This document shows positions 16,153 to 25,435 of a stretch of DNA of 64,000 nt, one piece after another. The stretch spans positions 1-64,000 of the forward strand of contig NZ_RHOO01000014.1 in assembly GCF_003946555.1 (NCBI RefSeq), written 5' to 3'. Made by a program: the position numbers and the translations under genes. Within the stretch, counting starts at the first letter, position 1, and each line of letters starts with the position of its first letter. Under the pieces are notes generated by a model. That model made no database searches, was not told where the DNA came from, and saw only the letters and a program-made list of their open reading frames with translations. This stretch comes from Companilactobacillus hulinensis (GTDB lineage Bacteria > Bacillota > Bacilli > Lactobacillales > Lactobacillaceae).

Positions 16153-16713
16153 TTATTTGAACTTATGAATTTCATCCGCATATATTCTGAATCCATCAAA
16201 ACATTGCTCCAAGAATCCAACTGTTCCTTGATTGATCAAATCTCCATTTTCATCAAAAGCTTTCTTCGCTGTACCCAAGAAGAACTCATTACCAGGAAAT
16301 ACTTCAGCATTAACTCCTGGAGAATCAAGAATTTCACGCAAATGTGTCTGTGAACGTGATGATCCTTGAGGATGAATCGAAGCACCAACAATCATGACTG
16401 GTTTGCCTCCAAGTGGATGAATGCGATATGACAGCCATTCAATCACGCTCTTCAATGCTGAAGGCACGGAATGATTATATTCAGGGCATCCAATGATCAC
16501 AGCGTCAGCATCTTCAATACGCTTAGCCAACTCTGTAATAAGTTCTGGATCATGATCATCTTCACCCGCCGGATAATTTTCATTGAACATCGGAATATCT
16601 TTTATTTCATTAATATGAATTTCATCGTCGGTGAAATGTTTACTGATAAACTGTAATAGTTTACGATTATAAGACAGCTTTTTATTTGAGCCCACGATAG
16701 CTTCAATTTTCAT
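16153..16713 (-). CDS. NAD(P)H-dependent FMN reductase family protein (HcrA-like)
   Basis: A 186-residue flavodoxin-fold reductase and the first gene of the three-gene flavin operon. It has [18 protein letters not shown] (FMN phosphate loop), [20 protein letters not shown] and [20 protein letters not shown]. It closely resembles the other three FMN_red modules in this window (14989, 22355 N terminus, 24784). It ends 21 nt before the FMN reductase-PAS gene. The ATG at 16713 has GGGAGG seven nt upstream, which decides it over a start 14 codons earlier. It probably supplies reduced FMN or electrons to a partner. Confidence 0.87.
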   Translation of the reverse strand: MKIEAIVGSNKKLSYNRKLLQFISKHFTDDEIHINEIKDIPMFNENYPAGEDDHDPELITELAKRIEDADAVIIGCPEYNHSVPSALKSVIEWLSYRIHPLGGKPVMIVGASIHPQGSSRSQTHLREILDSPGVNAEVFPGNEFFLGTAKKAFDENGDLINQGTVGFLEQCFDGFRIYADEIHKFK

Positions 16714-16796
16714 AAATAGCCTCCCGTTGATTGACATTTTGCACAAGAATTGCAAAGTTCTTCACAAACATAATTTTAATATTTATTATACACGTA

Positions 16797-16810
16797 CGCA
16801 AGCGCTTTCA
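16797..16810 (-). promoter_or_regulatory. Candidate cre site upstream of the flavin operon
   Basis: CGCAAGCGCTTTCA matches the cre consensus at 12 of 14 positions, about 85 bp upstream of the first gene of the FMN reductase/ApbE operon. It suggests CcpA control of that operon. Confidence 0.45.
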
Positions 16811-16911
16811 GAATTTATATATAATAAATTATATAAATAGTTTTAACTATTGGAATGTTTGTACGACAACTTAATAAGTTATACTAATAAAGATAGAAAG
16901 GATGTCTCATT

Positions 16912-17754
16912 TTGCAACTTACACTAAGCATAAACCAATTCATCAAGAAATTACTATTCAAATTTGATTGGGAAGGATTAGCTCAACATATCCTCTCAGT
17001 CATAACCCAATTGGTCTTACTTACCATAGTCCTGCTACTAATAAATTGGATCGGCAAAAAAATCATCAAACATATTTTCAAAAGTGATTTTAAGCTGAGT
17101 AAGAATCCTATTTCACAAAACAAAATGGATACCATTTATACGATCGTACTGAATATTTTCAAATACGTTCTATTATTCTTCTGGATCTATGCAATTCTGT
17201 CAGCAATCGGCATCCCTGTGGGAACTTTGATTGCTGGTGCCGGAATATTCAGTTTGGCAATTGGACTTGGAGCACAAGGGTTCGTTTCCGATATGGTCAA
17301 TGGCTTCTTCATCTTATTAGAGCAACAAATAAGTGTCGGCGACTACATTAATATCAATGGTATTGAAGGCACCGTTACCTACGTTGGTATTCGGACTACA
17401 CAGTTAAAGAGTGTTGATGGAACGCTTAATTTTATTCCCAACCGCAACATCACTGTGGTAAGTAATCTTTCACGTAACGACATGCGGGCTCTAGTTGAAA
17501 TACCTGTTTCCAGTAATTCTCCTTTTGACACTATCAAAGATGTCATCGAACACGTCGATAAAGAGTTGGATTTAAAAGCTTTAAAGATAACTCAAAAACC
17601 GTCTATTCTGGGCTTTTCTAATCTAAATGACGGAACTATAGTTATTCAAGTTATTGCATTCACCAAACATGGCGAACAATTTCAAGTTAAGAATATCCTG
17701 ATGAAAAAATATTTAACAGCACTAACTAGTGCCGGAATTGAGCTTCCAAAATAA
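16912..17754 (+). CDS. Small-conductance mechanosensitive channel, MscS family
   Basis: A 280-residue membrane protein that opens under membrane tension to release solutes. There is a first hydrophobic segment near residues 25-48, a second near 75-100, and the pore helix region IAGAGIFSLAIGLGAQGFVSD near 108-128, which is the MscS signature. The soluble beta domain follows (VGDYININGIEGTVTYVGIRTT, then LNFIPNRNITVVSNLSR). The length is close to E. coli MscS (286). It starts at TTG (16912) after AAAGGATG. Single-gene unit, divergent from the flavin operon. Confidence 0.92.
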   Translation: MQLTLSINQFIKKLLFKFDWEGLAQHILSVITQLVLLTIVLLLINWIGKKIIKHIFKSDFKLSKNPISQNKMDTIYTIVLNIFKYVLLFFWIYAILSAIGIPVGTLIAGAGIFSLAIGLGAQGFVSDMVNGFFILLEQQISVGDYININGIEGTVTYVGIRTTQLKSVDGTLNFIPNRNITVVSNLSRNDMRALVEIPVSSNSPFDTIKDVIEHVDKELDLKALKITQKPSILGFSNLNDGTIVIQVIAFTKHGEQFQVKNILMKKYLTALTSAGIELPK

Positions 17755-17772
17755 TGTCATATCATTAAAATT

Positions 17773-17895
17773 GTGGCGTAAATGTCCTACAAAGCACAAC
17801 TTCTTCCGTTTAACTAAAAAAATCCTCGCATTTACTTATGTAAATACGAGGATTTTTTAGGTTATACTCAAAAGTTAACCGTGTTTTGTAACGCT
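17773..17895. repeat. Family H repeat, copy 3
   Basis: The stem AAAAAATCCTCG (17816-17828) pairs with CGAGGATTTTTT (17847-17858), with CATTTAC/GTAAATA inside. The left arm GCACAACTTCTTCCGTTTAAC is nearly identical to copy 2. It serves as a bidirectional terminator between the convergent mscS and DUF2316 genes. Confidence 0.78.
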
Positions 17896-17904
17896 TTTTT
17901 TTGT

Positions 17905-18204
17905 TTACACTATTTTACCTGTATCAATAATCTTAGAATCCAAGAACCAGTAATCATGATAATCACCAGCCAAAGCTGTGAACGGTACTGGATCTTTATT
18001 TGAATCAATAATTTCTTTCATCAGATAATTTCTAAGGATCCACGGATCTTCGATTTTTTTAACCTTTAAGTTTAAGACATCTTCAATAACTCCGGCCGTT
18101 GTATCCAATGCATCGGCTATTTGAGCAAAGGTCAACTCTGAAATTTTTAAATTAGCATGAAATTCTTTAATTGTTGCTGCTCGTTCTTCATCAGTTAAGG
18201 ACAT
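17905..18204 (-). CDS. DUF2316 family protein
   Basis: A 99-residue soluble protein matching DUF2316: SLTDEERAATIKEFHANLKIS at the start, then a helix-turn-helix-like stretch LTFAQIADALDTTAGVIEDVL, and EDPWILRNYLMKEIID near residue 65. The HTH-like region suggests possible nucleic-acid binding, but no role is established. The ATG at 18204 has GGAGG nine nt upstream; the longer frame starting at 18243 is less likely. It lies downstream of the methyltransferase gene with about 70 bp between, possibly the same transcript. Confidence 0.8.
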   Translation of the reverse strand: MSLTDEERAATIKEFHANLKISELTFAQIADALDTTAGVIEDVLNLKVKKIEDPWILRNYLMKEIIDSNKDPVPFTALAGDYHDYWFLDSKIIDTGKIV

Positions 18205-18277
18205 ATATACATTCCTCCAATAACTTGTGGTATAGAGGAACATGTTATACTCCCATACTTAACTTTTCAATCAAAAG

Positions 18278-19009
18278 CTACTTTGTATTTGTAGCTGAAA
18301 TTATCAGCATCATCGGACGGCGCATTTCATCTTTCATTCCAGGAATATCCATCATATTTTTGGGTGGCATTGGCTCAACTACCCGATCTAGTCTAAAGCC
18401 ATTAGTTAACAATCCATCCAGATAAGTCGTTAATGTCTTGTGATACTTCACGACTGTTTCACCTAAGAAATCAGTTTCACGTTTACCTTCATAGAAGTAA
18501 TTATCAACTGGAAAATCCTTTATTTTGCCATTATCATCGTAATCCCATTCTTCACTACCCTGTGCAGTAAAAATCGGATGTTCAACTGAAAATATGAATG
18601 TCCCATCAGATCTGAGATATTTGCCTATCTTAACAACCAAATCATTGAATGATCCTATATAATGAAGTGCCAACGAACTGATCACCACATAGAATTGATC
18701 ATCTTCAAAATTGATTTTAGAAATATCATCTTGAATATATCTTATCTTGTCAGTATTGGTCTTTTCTTTTGCTACCTTCAACATTTTTTCTGATAAATCA
18801 ACACCTATCACAGATTCAGCACCATTTTGAACAGCATATCTATCATGCCATCCATACCCGCATCCCAGGTCTAGTACCGTCTTACCAGTAAAATCAGGAA
18901 ACATGGGTTTCAAAGTGCTCCATTCACCAGCACCTGATAATCCATTAACACTGCGATTCATTTGGCTGTATTTCTCAAAAAAGTTCTCATTATCATAAAT
19001 ATTATTCAT
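18278..19009 (-). CDS. Class I SAM-dependent methyltransferase
   Basis: A 243-residue cytosolic methyltransferase. KTVLDLGCGYGWHDRYA near residue 44 is motif I (SAM binding), VIGVDLSEKML is motif II, IQDDISKINF and FYVVISSLALHYIGSF are post-motif I blocks. This pattern belongs to the methyltransferase_11 (UbiE-like) group that modifies small molecules; the substrate is unknown. The ATG at 19009 is preferred because GGAGAG lies seven nt upstream and overlaps the earlier ATG. It is not part of the PIN cassette; about 85 bp of AT-rich sequence separate them. Confidence 0.88.
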   Translation of the reverse strand: MNNIYDNENFFEKYSQMNRSVNGLSGAGEWSTLKPMFPDFTGKTVLDLGCGYGWHDRYAVQNGAESVIGVDLSEKMLKVAKEKTNTDKIRYIQDDISKINFEDDQFYVVISSLALHYIGSFNDLVVKIGKYLRSDGTFIFSVEHPIFTAQGSEEWDYDDNGKIKDFPVDNYFYEGKRETDFLGETVVKYHKTLTTYLDGLLTNGFRLDRVVEPMPPKNMMDIPGMKDEMRRPMMLIISATNTK

Positions 19010-19093
19010 TTTCGTTCTCTCCATGTAGTTAGATTTGTTTAGTTTAATACCACATGGAGTAATACTCTCTTGAATACAATCATTGTTATTCTC

Positions 19094-19651
19094 CTATTTT
19101 AGTTTTCCCAAAGTGTACATTGCAGGCAAATCAGGATTAATGCTTTTCAATTTAAAATAATCTCTGTCATGCGTAATTATGTTCAAATCATTTTGAACTG
19201 CATCATTAATTATCAACTGGTCATTAAAGTCTTTGGCTTGGGGATTATCTATAGCTCCCATCAAGTAATCACGATCAAGTGATTTGGACATATTACATAA
19301 AGTCAATATATCATTTTTCACTAAATCTAGACTGTACTCATAGGTTTCTTCAAAGTCCACTGTGCTTCTATAATCTCTTTTATAATTGTACTTAGAAATA
19401 TTATTCTTCTTAGCATAGGCGTAACCAGAGTTTCTCAAGTTACGATTGATAAACTCCGAGATTATGTATATATCAACAAAGAAGTTTACACCCTCCAAAT
19501 TATTAGATTCATAAATAATATCGGAATAACCGGGATCATTTTTTTGCTGAATATCATCTAACAAATACAAAAAAATATTAGTATCCAATAAGTAATTACC
19601 ATTTTTAAGCTTAGAATTTTTATGTAGCTTAAAGGTTCCCAATTGATTCAT
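19094..19651 (-). CDS. PIN domain protein (putative ribonuclease), third gene of the HATPase/STAS/PIN cassette
   Basis: A 185-residue protein with the acidic residues of a PIN-fold nuclease: Asp23 in NYLLDTNIFLYLL, Glu66 in IISEFINRNLR, Asp141/Asp144 in KDFNDQLIIND and Asp162/Asp164 in ITHDRDYF. PIN domains usually cleave RNA in toxin-antitoxin or conflict systems. It starts 2 nt after the STAS-like gene's stop, with AAGGG upstream, so translation is coupled. No antitoxin of the VapB type is adjacent, which suggests that the two upstream partner genes regulate it. The AT richness exceeds that of flanking genes, a sign of recent acquisition. Confidence 0.78.
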   Translation of the reverse strand: MNQLGTFKLHKNSKLKNGNYLLDTNIFLYLLDDIQQKNDPGYSDIIYESNNLEGVNFFVDIYIISEFINRNLRNSGYAYAKKNNISKYNYKRDYRSTVDFEETYEYSLDLVKNDILTLCNMSKSLDRDYLMGAIDNPQAKDFNDQLIINDAVQNDLNIITHDRDYFKLKSINPDLPAMYTLGKLK

Positions 19652-19653
19652 AT

Positions 19654-19980
19654 TTACCCTTCATTTAGTTCTTCATCAGAAATTTTTATTTTGGCATTTT
19701 CCATTACTCTTTGAATTTTTTGTTTTTGAAACACTGTTAACGAATCACTTAATATCTTCACACGCTTATTTAATTCTCTAGGTTCATCCAGGCTATATAG
19801 CTTACCAATAGACAAATTCAAAAATGCCGTGGTAATAGTCGTTAATCCACTGAAGTCGACATCTACTACGTTTTGTTTACCTAATTCTTTCTCTATAACT
19901 TCAAAAACTTCTTTTCCTTGCTTAGTATTAACGGCTAGGGGACTCTCTATAATATCTTTTACAATTATTTTTTTATTCAT
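19654..19980 (-). CDS. STAS-like domain protein (DUF4325 type), second gene of the cassette
   Basis: A 108-residue protein. QNVVDVDFSGLTTITTAFLN near residue 36 matches the DUF4325 STAS-like core, in which a strand with an Asp and a following Ser/Thr-rich turn resemble SpoIIAA-type anti-anti-sigma proteins. The following IGKLYSLDEPRELNKRVKI continues the fold. In partner-switching systems such proteins bind a HATPase kinase, which is exactly its upstream neighbour (22 nt gap). It has an AGGAG ribosome site. A role as regulatory partner is inferred from fold and position. Confidence 0.7.
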   Translation of the reverse strand: MNKKIIVKDIIESPLAVNTKQGKEVFEVIEKELGKQNVVDVDFSGLTTITTAFLNLSIGKLYSLDEPRELNKRVKILSDSLTVFQKQKIQRVMENAKIKISDEELNEG

Positions 19981-20002
19981 ATGTAATCTCCTAATTCAGA
20001 AA

Positions 20003-20929
20003 TTAGAATACCAAATCGTCATCATTCTCAAATATATTTAAAATGTCATTCTCATAGTCACTACTCTTGTTCAGCAAAATATTCATATGCAACAAAGTTC
20101 CAGGAAATGGCTCAGATAATAATTTCTTTTCTATTGTACCATCATAGCTTTGCTTCCAATATCCTCTATTAGATACTATGGTCATATGGCCTAATCTTTT
20201 CATAGCCTCTTTTATCTCATTCAAGCCCATGCCACTTTGTGGGATTCCTTTTGTGGAATTTCCTTTTTGCATAGCCCAGTCAATATATTCATCATCGCTA
20301 ACGCCACCTACCAAAACATGATGTTCTCTAAGATTCCTAGGAATAGTAATACCCATATCTGCAATAGCCATTTTTAATTCCTTGTTATTATAGAAATATT
20401 GTCCACACATATACAAATATTTTGAATGGGAATGGGAGCTAATATTATCAGAAAACTCAAATATGGAATCTTTAAATGATTCCTCTAATTCCTTATTCAA
20501 GCCACTAGTTTTTACTGTGCTTTCAAACTTAGGAATAAAATTATTTTCTAAGTAACTATTTATAGAATTAATATTTTCAGAATTAACTTTTACGTATTTT
20601 ATGGTGGAATTATACGTATCCCTTATTGGATCTTTGTCCATAATCAATTTAAGGAATTCATTTTTCGATAGAATTCTTCCAACCTTGGAGTCAATTTTTA
20701 AATTTCTAGCAAACAATTCATAACCTTCACTCTGTAAGTGCTGAATAATAATTCCTAAGAAAGTCGATAGTTCTGCACTAAAAAAGTTTGTATAAGTAAA
20801 ATCTAAACCAATTTCATGAACATCGCTATTTCTTATGACTGCTAATTCATTAAGAATTGAATCTATCTGTTCATAATCCATCGTAAAAGATCTAGGGATC
20901 TTAATGTACGCTTTATTTAAATTGTCCAT
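20003..20929 (-). CDS. GHKL/HATPase-domain protein with an N-terminal STAS-like region, first gene of the cassette
   Basis: A 308-residue protein. Residues 30-95 look STAS-like (EIGLDFTYTNFFSAELSTF). Residues 150-290 carry Bergerat-fold ATPase motifs: the N box with Glu158 and Asn162 in FEFSDNISSHSHSK, the G1 box IADMGI (Asp191, Gly193), and the G2 box SGMGLNEIKEA (Gly233-Gly235). There is no phosphoacceptor His domain or sensor, so it is not a classic two-component kinase; SpoIIAB/RsbW-like or GHKL ATPases are closer. It leads the cassette under a promoter with a LexA-like box. Function unknown. Confidence 0.75.
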   Translation of the reverse strand: MDNLNKAYIKIPRSFTMDYEQIDSILNELAVIRNSDVHEIGLDFTYTNFFSAELSTFLGIIIQHLQSEGYELFARNLKIDSKVGRILSKNEFLKLIMDKDPIRDTYNSTIKYVKVNSENINSINSYLENNFIPKFESTVKTSGLNKELEESFKDSIFEFSDNISSHSHSKYLYMCGQYFYNNKELKMAIADMGITIPRNLREHHVLVGGVSDDEYIDWAMQKGNSTKGIPQSGMGLNEIKEAMKRLGHMTIVSNRGYWKQSYDGTIEKKLLSEPFPGTLLHMNILLNKSSDYENDILNIFENDDDLVF

Positions 20930-20954
20930 ATGGCCTCACTCACTGATATAATAG

Positions 20955-20980
20955 ATTATATTTTATCGTACGTATGTTCG
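20955..20980 (-). promoter_or_regulatory. Promoter with a LexA (SOS) box for the HATPase/STAS/PIN cassette
   Basis: On the minus strand CGAACATACGTACG (20980-20967) matches the Gram-positive LexA consensus CGAACRNRYGTTYG at 13 of 14 positions. A TATAAT -10 lies directly downstream (20960-20955), 26 bp before the start codon. A repressor bound here would cover the promoter, so the cassette is predicted to be DNA-damage inducible. Confidence 0.6.
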
Positions 20981-21027
20981 CATAACAACTTAAAAGTTCA
21001 TATACAATTAATTAAATATAATGACAA

Positions 21028-21072
21028 AAAAATAATGTTAGTCGATTATCATGATCGACTAACATTATTTTT
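21028..21072 (-). terminator. Intrinsic terminator of the transporter gene
   Basis: AAAAATAATGTTAGTCGA (21028-21045) pairs with TCGACTAACATTATTTTT (21055-21072), a near-perfect 18-bp stem. It ends the hcr-like operon on the minus strand. Confidence 0.88.
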
Positions 21073-21078
21073 AAATTA

Positions 21079-22305
21079 TTATCCAGTAACAACTTCAGCA
21101 GATTCTCTCTTCTTCAATTGCATATAAACTAGATTAAATACTAATCCCATTAGAGCAACGGCAATAGCTACGTAAAATGCCTTAGAGAAATCTCCGCCAT
21201 TTGCTGCAGCCATATTGGCGGCAACTTTTGGTCCGAAGAAAGCAGCACCAGAATAACCACAGAAGATAATTCCATAGTTAACGCCTTGGTTAACTGGTCC
21301 GTAATTCTCCATTACAAGTGGTGGGAAAACTCCCATTACACCACCGAAACAAAGCCCTAAGACAATAATTCCGATTGCAAATCCAGCTTGTGATGACACT
21401 GTAACTAAAACAACGAAAGCTAAAACAATAACTCCAAGTATAATATTCAATGCATTGTTACGGCCAAATCTGTCGGAAACAGTACCCCAAACAACACGAC
21501 CAGCACAATTACTCAATGAATATAGACTTACATAAAGTGCAGCGGTACCAGCTGAAAGTTTGAACATTTGTTGTCCAATAACAGCGGCATTAGATGCAAT
21601 CATCAGTCCAGAAAAGGCACCTGTGAATAGCATTAAGAAAATTAAGTAGAAATATGGTGTCTTCAACATAGCAATCCAATTCTTATTAGGAAGACCTTTT
21701 CCGTGTCTTTCTGGAGGATTCCAACCTTCAGGTTTGAAATCAACGGGTGCTTCTTTGATGAAGAAACTAGCAATCGCAACAACAATCATATATGCAATTC
21801 CTAACATACGGAATGCGTATAATGCATCATGACTTTGAATGAAACTGTTGGCAATAGGTGCGGCGATGATAGCAGCTCCACCCATTCCAGCAGTGATAAT
21901 ACCTGAAGCAAGTCCCTTTTTGTCTGGGAACAGCTTAATAGTGTTACTTAAACAACCTGAATATGCTAATCCTTGACCAAGTCCACCGATCAATCCATAA
22001 GTTAGATACAGCATACTTGGGCTTGTAACTAATCCTGTTAGGAAGAATCCTAGTCCAAACATCAATCCACCGACAACAACAGTCCATTTTGCTAAATGCT
22101 TGTCAGTCAAGAATCCCCCAAGAATCATAGGAATTGGGCTGATTGCGGAATTGATAGTAAAAGCTAACATGATTTCTGGCATGCTCCAGCCTTTACTGGC
22201 ACTCAATGGTCCAGCGAAAACACTAAAAGCATAGACAGCTCCGGTACAAAGTAAAATTGCAGTTGATGCGACTAACACTTGCCAACGATTAATTTTTTTA
22301 GTCAT
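21079..22305 (-). CDS. hcrC: MFS transporter, oxalate/formate antiporter (OFA) family, hcr-locus partner
   Basis: A 408-residue membrane protein with about twelve transmembrane segments, opening with RWQVLVASTAILLCTGAVYAFSVF. The loop GGLMFGLGFFLTG and the two conserved GGLGQGLAYSGC and GTVSDRFGRNNALNIILG regions fit OFA-type major facilitators. It is encoded 49 bp downstream of the HcrB-like gene in the same orientation. In Lactiplantibacillus the hcr locus includes a similar transporter, so uptake of the unsaturated acid or release of the reduced product is likely. The symbol is assigned from this context only. Confidence 0.82.
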   Translation of the reverse strand: MTKKINRWQVLVASTAILLCTGAVYAFSVFAGPLSASKGWSMPEIMLAFTINSAISPIPMILGGFLTDKHLAKWTVVVGGLMFGLGFFLTGLVTSPSMLYLTYGLIGGLGQGLAYSGCLSNTIKLFPDKKGLASGIITAGMGGAAIIAAPIANSFIQSHDALYAFRMLGIAYMIVVAIASFFIKEAPVDFKPEGWNPPERHGKGLPNKNWIAMLKTPYFYLIFLMLFTGAFSGLMIASNAAVIGQQMFKLSAGTAALYVSLYSLSNCAGRVVWGTVSDRFGRNNALNIILGVIVLAFVVLVTVSSQAGFAIGIIVLGLCFGGVMGVFPPLVMENYGPVNQGVNYGIIFCGYSGAAFFGPKVAANMAAANGGDFSKAFYVAIAVALMGLVFNLVYMQLKKRESAEVVTG

Positions 22306-22354
22306 TGTAGTTCACCCCTATTCAATTTTCTTCATTCTCTGAAATGCTCAGAAT

Positions 22355-24784
22355 TTAATCGTTTTGCTCCACTCTCTGTTTATCCTCAACGGAATTCTCT
22401 CCAGCAATACGTCCAAATGTGAAGATATCTGCTAATGAATTACCACCTAAACGGTTACCTGCATGTAATCCTCCGGCTACTTCTCCGGCAGCGTATAATC
22501 CATCAATAACTTTCCCGTCTTTATTCAATACGTGTGTACCTGTATCGATCTTCAATCCACCCATTGTATGATGAACGGCTGGTTTTCTTGGTGTGGCATA
22601 GAATGGTGCTTTGACGGCTTTCAAGTCAAAGACGTCTTTACCAAACTCTGGATCACTTCCGGCATCAACATATGAGTTGTATTTCTTGATGGTATCTACT
22701 AATACTTCTGGGTCCATCTTCAATTGTTTAGCTAAACCTTCAAGTGTATCGTCACGGAACAAGGTTCCGGCTTTAACTTGTGCATCAAGTTTTTCTTGAG
22801 ATGTGTTATATGCTGTATCCTTGATTCCGTCATCTGCGATCAAGTAGAACAAACTTCCGTTATCGATAGCAGCCTGAGTCAATTGATCACGGCTACCGTA
22901 CTCATTAACGAAACGTTTGCCTTGTTGATTAACCATAATGAAGTTAGCTGGTGGAACTTGTACTCCAGTGAATAGTTCACCTGTCTCTGGATCAGAAACT
23001 GGCATCATTTGTGAGAAGCCCATACCAACTAAGTCAGCTCCAGCACTCAATCCAAGTTTGATTCCATCACCTGTAATAGCTGGTGAGTTAGATGTCTGGA
23101 TATCATCATCGATCTCCGTCCAATAAGTGTTGTACTTCTTCAACATCTTAGTGTTAGCACCATAACCACCTGATGCTAGAACAACTGATTCTGCGTGAAT
23201 AGTGATCTTTTGTCCGTTTGCACCACGAGCGATAACACCACAAACCTTGCCATCTTCAATGATCAGTTCTTTGACAGGAGTTTCAGTCATCAATTTGCCA
23301 CCGTTATCTTCAACATACTTTTGTAGTGCTTGAATGTAAGCAAATCCTTCTGGTCCCATAGGTTTGTGTCCACGACGCCATAAAGCGCCAACTGGCATTG
23401 CTACTTCATTCTTATCGAATGATACACCGACCTTTTCAAGCCATTTAACTGATTCCAAAGCATGGTCAGTCAAGATCTTTACTAAGTCATATTGTCCGTG
23501 GATCTCATTACCTTGAAGATCGGTTCTCTTACCACCTAAGTATGTCTGAATACGGAACAACAACTTAGAATCGAATAAGTATTTGCCGTCACTACCAAGA
23601 TATTCACCAATTTGTTTTTGTAATTCTTGGAAGTCATCACGATATTCGGGATCAATATCATCTAACTTCATATCTTTAATTTCTTTAAGACGATGTGCTT
23701 CTCCAGGAATAGCATCGAATGTATTTTGCCATTCAGGATCAGCTGCGTTCATTGGACCACCGGCACGAACTGTATTACCACCTGGTGATGGGAACTTTTC
23801 AGCAATAATAACCTTTTTATCTTCATCAAGAACTTTTGCGGCAGCTGCTAATCCAGCACCACCGGCACCGACAACTACTACATCAGTTGTGTATTCTTCA
23901 TCTTTTTGAACGATATTTGAAGCCTTTGGACGCTTCTTCAAAATCTCAGGATTACCACCGGCCATCTTGACAGCTCTAGCAACACCATCGATAACACCGT
24001 GACTAGTAATCGAAGCTCCAGAGATAACATCAACATTCAAAGTTTGACCATTAACGATCTCTTGTGGAATTCTACTGAAGACAACATCAGCAATACCTTG
24101 TGTTTCAGTTGAAGTGTCAATATCAATGTCTTCAATACGATCTTTGGATAAAGTAACTGACATTGGAAGGTCCCCATTATGACCTTTAGCAGTAACTTCA
24201 AATGTACCTGGTTTGAAGTTCAAATCTTCAGGAACGTTCAACAAGTTGGCAATTTCTGTGAAGCGTTGGAACTTGGTAAAACAGCTGTCCAAGAAATCAA
24301 CGGTTCCCTCTGACTTCAAATCACCATTCTCATCGAAGGCCTTTTGTGCTTGTCCTAATAGGAATTCTGAACCAGGCATAACTGTCGCATTGACACCTGG
24401 AGCATCAAGGATTTGTCTCAAATGAAGCTGTGCACGTGATGATCCTTGTGGATGCAATGAAGCTCCAACAATCATAACTGGCTTACCATCGAAGGGATGC
24501 AAGTTGAATGACATCCATTCAAGAATACTGTTCAAAGCTGATGGAACTGAGTGATTATGTTCAGGAGTTGCAATGATAACTCCGTCAGCCTCACTGATTT
24601 TCTTGTTAAACATTTGAATAATGTCGCTGTCTGATTGGTCATCTGATTCATCAAACATTGGGACATCAGTTAATTCAAGAATCTCGATTTCAGCCTTGTC
24701 ACTAAAATGCTTCTTCATGAATTGCAACAACATACGGTTATATGATTTTGCGGCGTTTGTTCCGACGATTCCGATAAATTTCAT
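22355..24784 (-). CDS. hcrB: HcrB-like NAD(P)H-dependent 2-enoate reductase (FMN_red + FMN_bind + FAD_binding_2)
   Basis: An 809-residue three-domain flavoenzyme. Residues 1-180 are FMN_red ([33 protein letters not shown]). Residues 190-275 are FMN_bind with the acceptor motif [10 protein letters not shown] (Asp252-Ser258), where ApbE attaches FMN. Residues 300-805 are a fumarate-reductase-type FAD domain ([19 protein letters not shown]-terminal [21 protein letters not shown]). This is the layout of HcrB of Lactiplantibacillus and of bacterial NADH:acrylate reductases, which saturate the double bond of hydroxycinnamic or other 2-enoic acids. There is no signal peptide, so it is cytosolic. It overlaps the hcrA start by one base, and apbE is close by. 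The exact substrate is not determined. Confidence 0.88.
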   Translation of the reverse strand: MKFIGIVGTNAAKSYNRMLLQFMKKHFSDKAEIEILELTDVPMFDESDDQSDSDIIQMFNKKISEADGVIIATPEHNHSVPSALNSILEWMSFNLHPFDGKPVMIVGASLHPQGSSRAQLHLRQILDAPGVNATVMPGSEFLLGQAQKAFDENGDLKSEGTVDFLDSCFTKFQRFTEIANLLNVPEDLNFKPGTFEVTAKGHNGDLPMSVTLSKDRIEDIDIDTSTETQGIADVVFSRIPQEIVNGQTLNVDVISGASITSHGVIDGVARAVKMAGGNPEILKKRPKASNIVQKDEEYTTDVVVVGAGGAGLAAAAKVLDEDKKVIIAEKFPSPGGNTVRAGGPMNAADPEWQNTFDAIPGEAHRLKEIKDMKLDDIDPEYRDDFQELQKQIGEYLGSDGKYLFDSKLLFRIQTYLGGKRTDLQGNEIHGQYDLVKILTDHALESVKWLEKVGVSFDKNEVAMPVGALWRRGHKPMGPEGFAYIQALQKYVEDNGGKLMTETPVKELIIEDGKVCGVIARGANGQKITIHAESVVLASGGYGANTKMLKKYNTYWTEIDDDIQTSNSPAITGDGIKLGLSAGADLVGMGFSQMMPVSDPETGELFTGVQVPPANFIMVNQQGKRFVNEYGSRDQLTQAAIDNGSLFYLIADDGIKDTAYNTSQEKLDAQVKAGTLFRDDTLEGLAKQLKMDPEVLVDTIKKYNSYVDAGSDPEFGKDVFDLKAVKAPFYATPRKPAVHHTMGGLKIDTGTHVLNKDGKVIDGLYAAGEVAGGLHAGNRLGGNSLADIFTFGRIAGENSVEDKQRVEQND

Positions 24785-25407
24785 TAGTTATTGCCTCCTT
24801 CGCTTGCTTTTTCCCAGCTAAAGTTCTTATTTTGCTCTGCTTGAAAACTGTGGTTCTTAATAAGTTGATTAGTAATATCTACAAATTGTAAGAATTGATC
24901 GAAGCATTCTTCTAATTCAGTAACTTTATCTTCATAAACTAAGTCGCCATTATCATCAAAAGCTTGTAGTGAGTGTCCTAATAGGAACTCTTCACTTGGC
25001 ATAACACGAGCCTTTAATTCTGGAGCATCAAGGATCTGTCTCAAATGACCTTGAGCACGTGATGATCCCAAAGCTCCGTATGAAGCTCCGACAATCATAA
25101 CTGGCTTATCGATGAATGGACGTGATGTGTATGATAACCATTCCAAAACACTCTTCAATGGTGCTGGAACTGTGTGGTCATATTCTGGAGTAGCGATAAT
25201 TACACCATCAGCGGCCTCAACCTTATCTGATAAAACTTGAATTCCTTCTGGAGCAACACGATCCTCTGGTTGGTTAAAAGCTGGTAGACCTTTAATCTCA
25301 CAAATCTCGATTTCTGCTCTTGATGAGAAGTGTTTTTGCATAAATTGTAGCAATTGACGGTTGGTTGACTTGGTAGCATTAGTACCGACGATACCGATGA
25401 ATTTCAT
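24784..25407 (-). CDS. hcrA: HcrA-like NAD(P)H-dependent FMN reductase
   Basis: A 207-residue flavodoxin-fold reductase, first gene of the operon. It has [42 protein letters not shown] and [20 protein letters not shown], and is very similar to the N-terminal domain of HcrB next door. Its stop and the HcrB start overlap in TAATG, so they are co-translated and may form a complex. The 25-residue C-terminal tail is charged and not conserved in the paralogues. GAAAGGGG site upstream. Divergent from the LysR gene, as in the Lactiplantibacillus hcr locus. Confidence 0.85.
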   Translation of the reverse strand: MKFIGIVGTNATKSTNRQLLQFMQKHFSSRAEIEICEIKGLPAFNQPEDRVAPEGIQVLSDKVEAADGVIIATPEYDHTVPAPLKSVLEWLSYTSRPFIDKPVMIVGASYGALGSSRAQGHLRQILDAPELKARVMPSEEFLLGHSLQAFDDNGDLVYEDKVTELEECFDQFLQFVDITNQLIKNHSFQAEQNKNFSWEKASEGGNN

Positions 25408-25435
25408 ATTAGTGCCCCTTTCAATTTTTGTTCTT

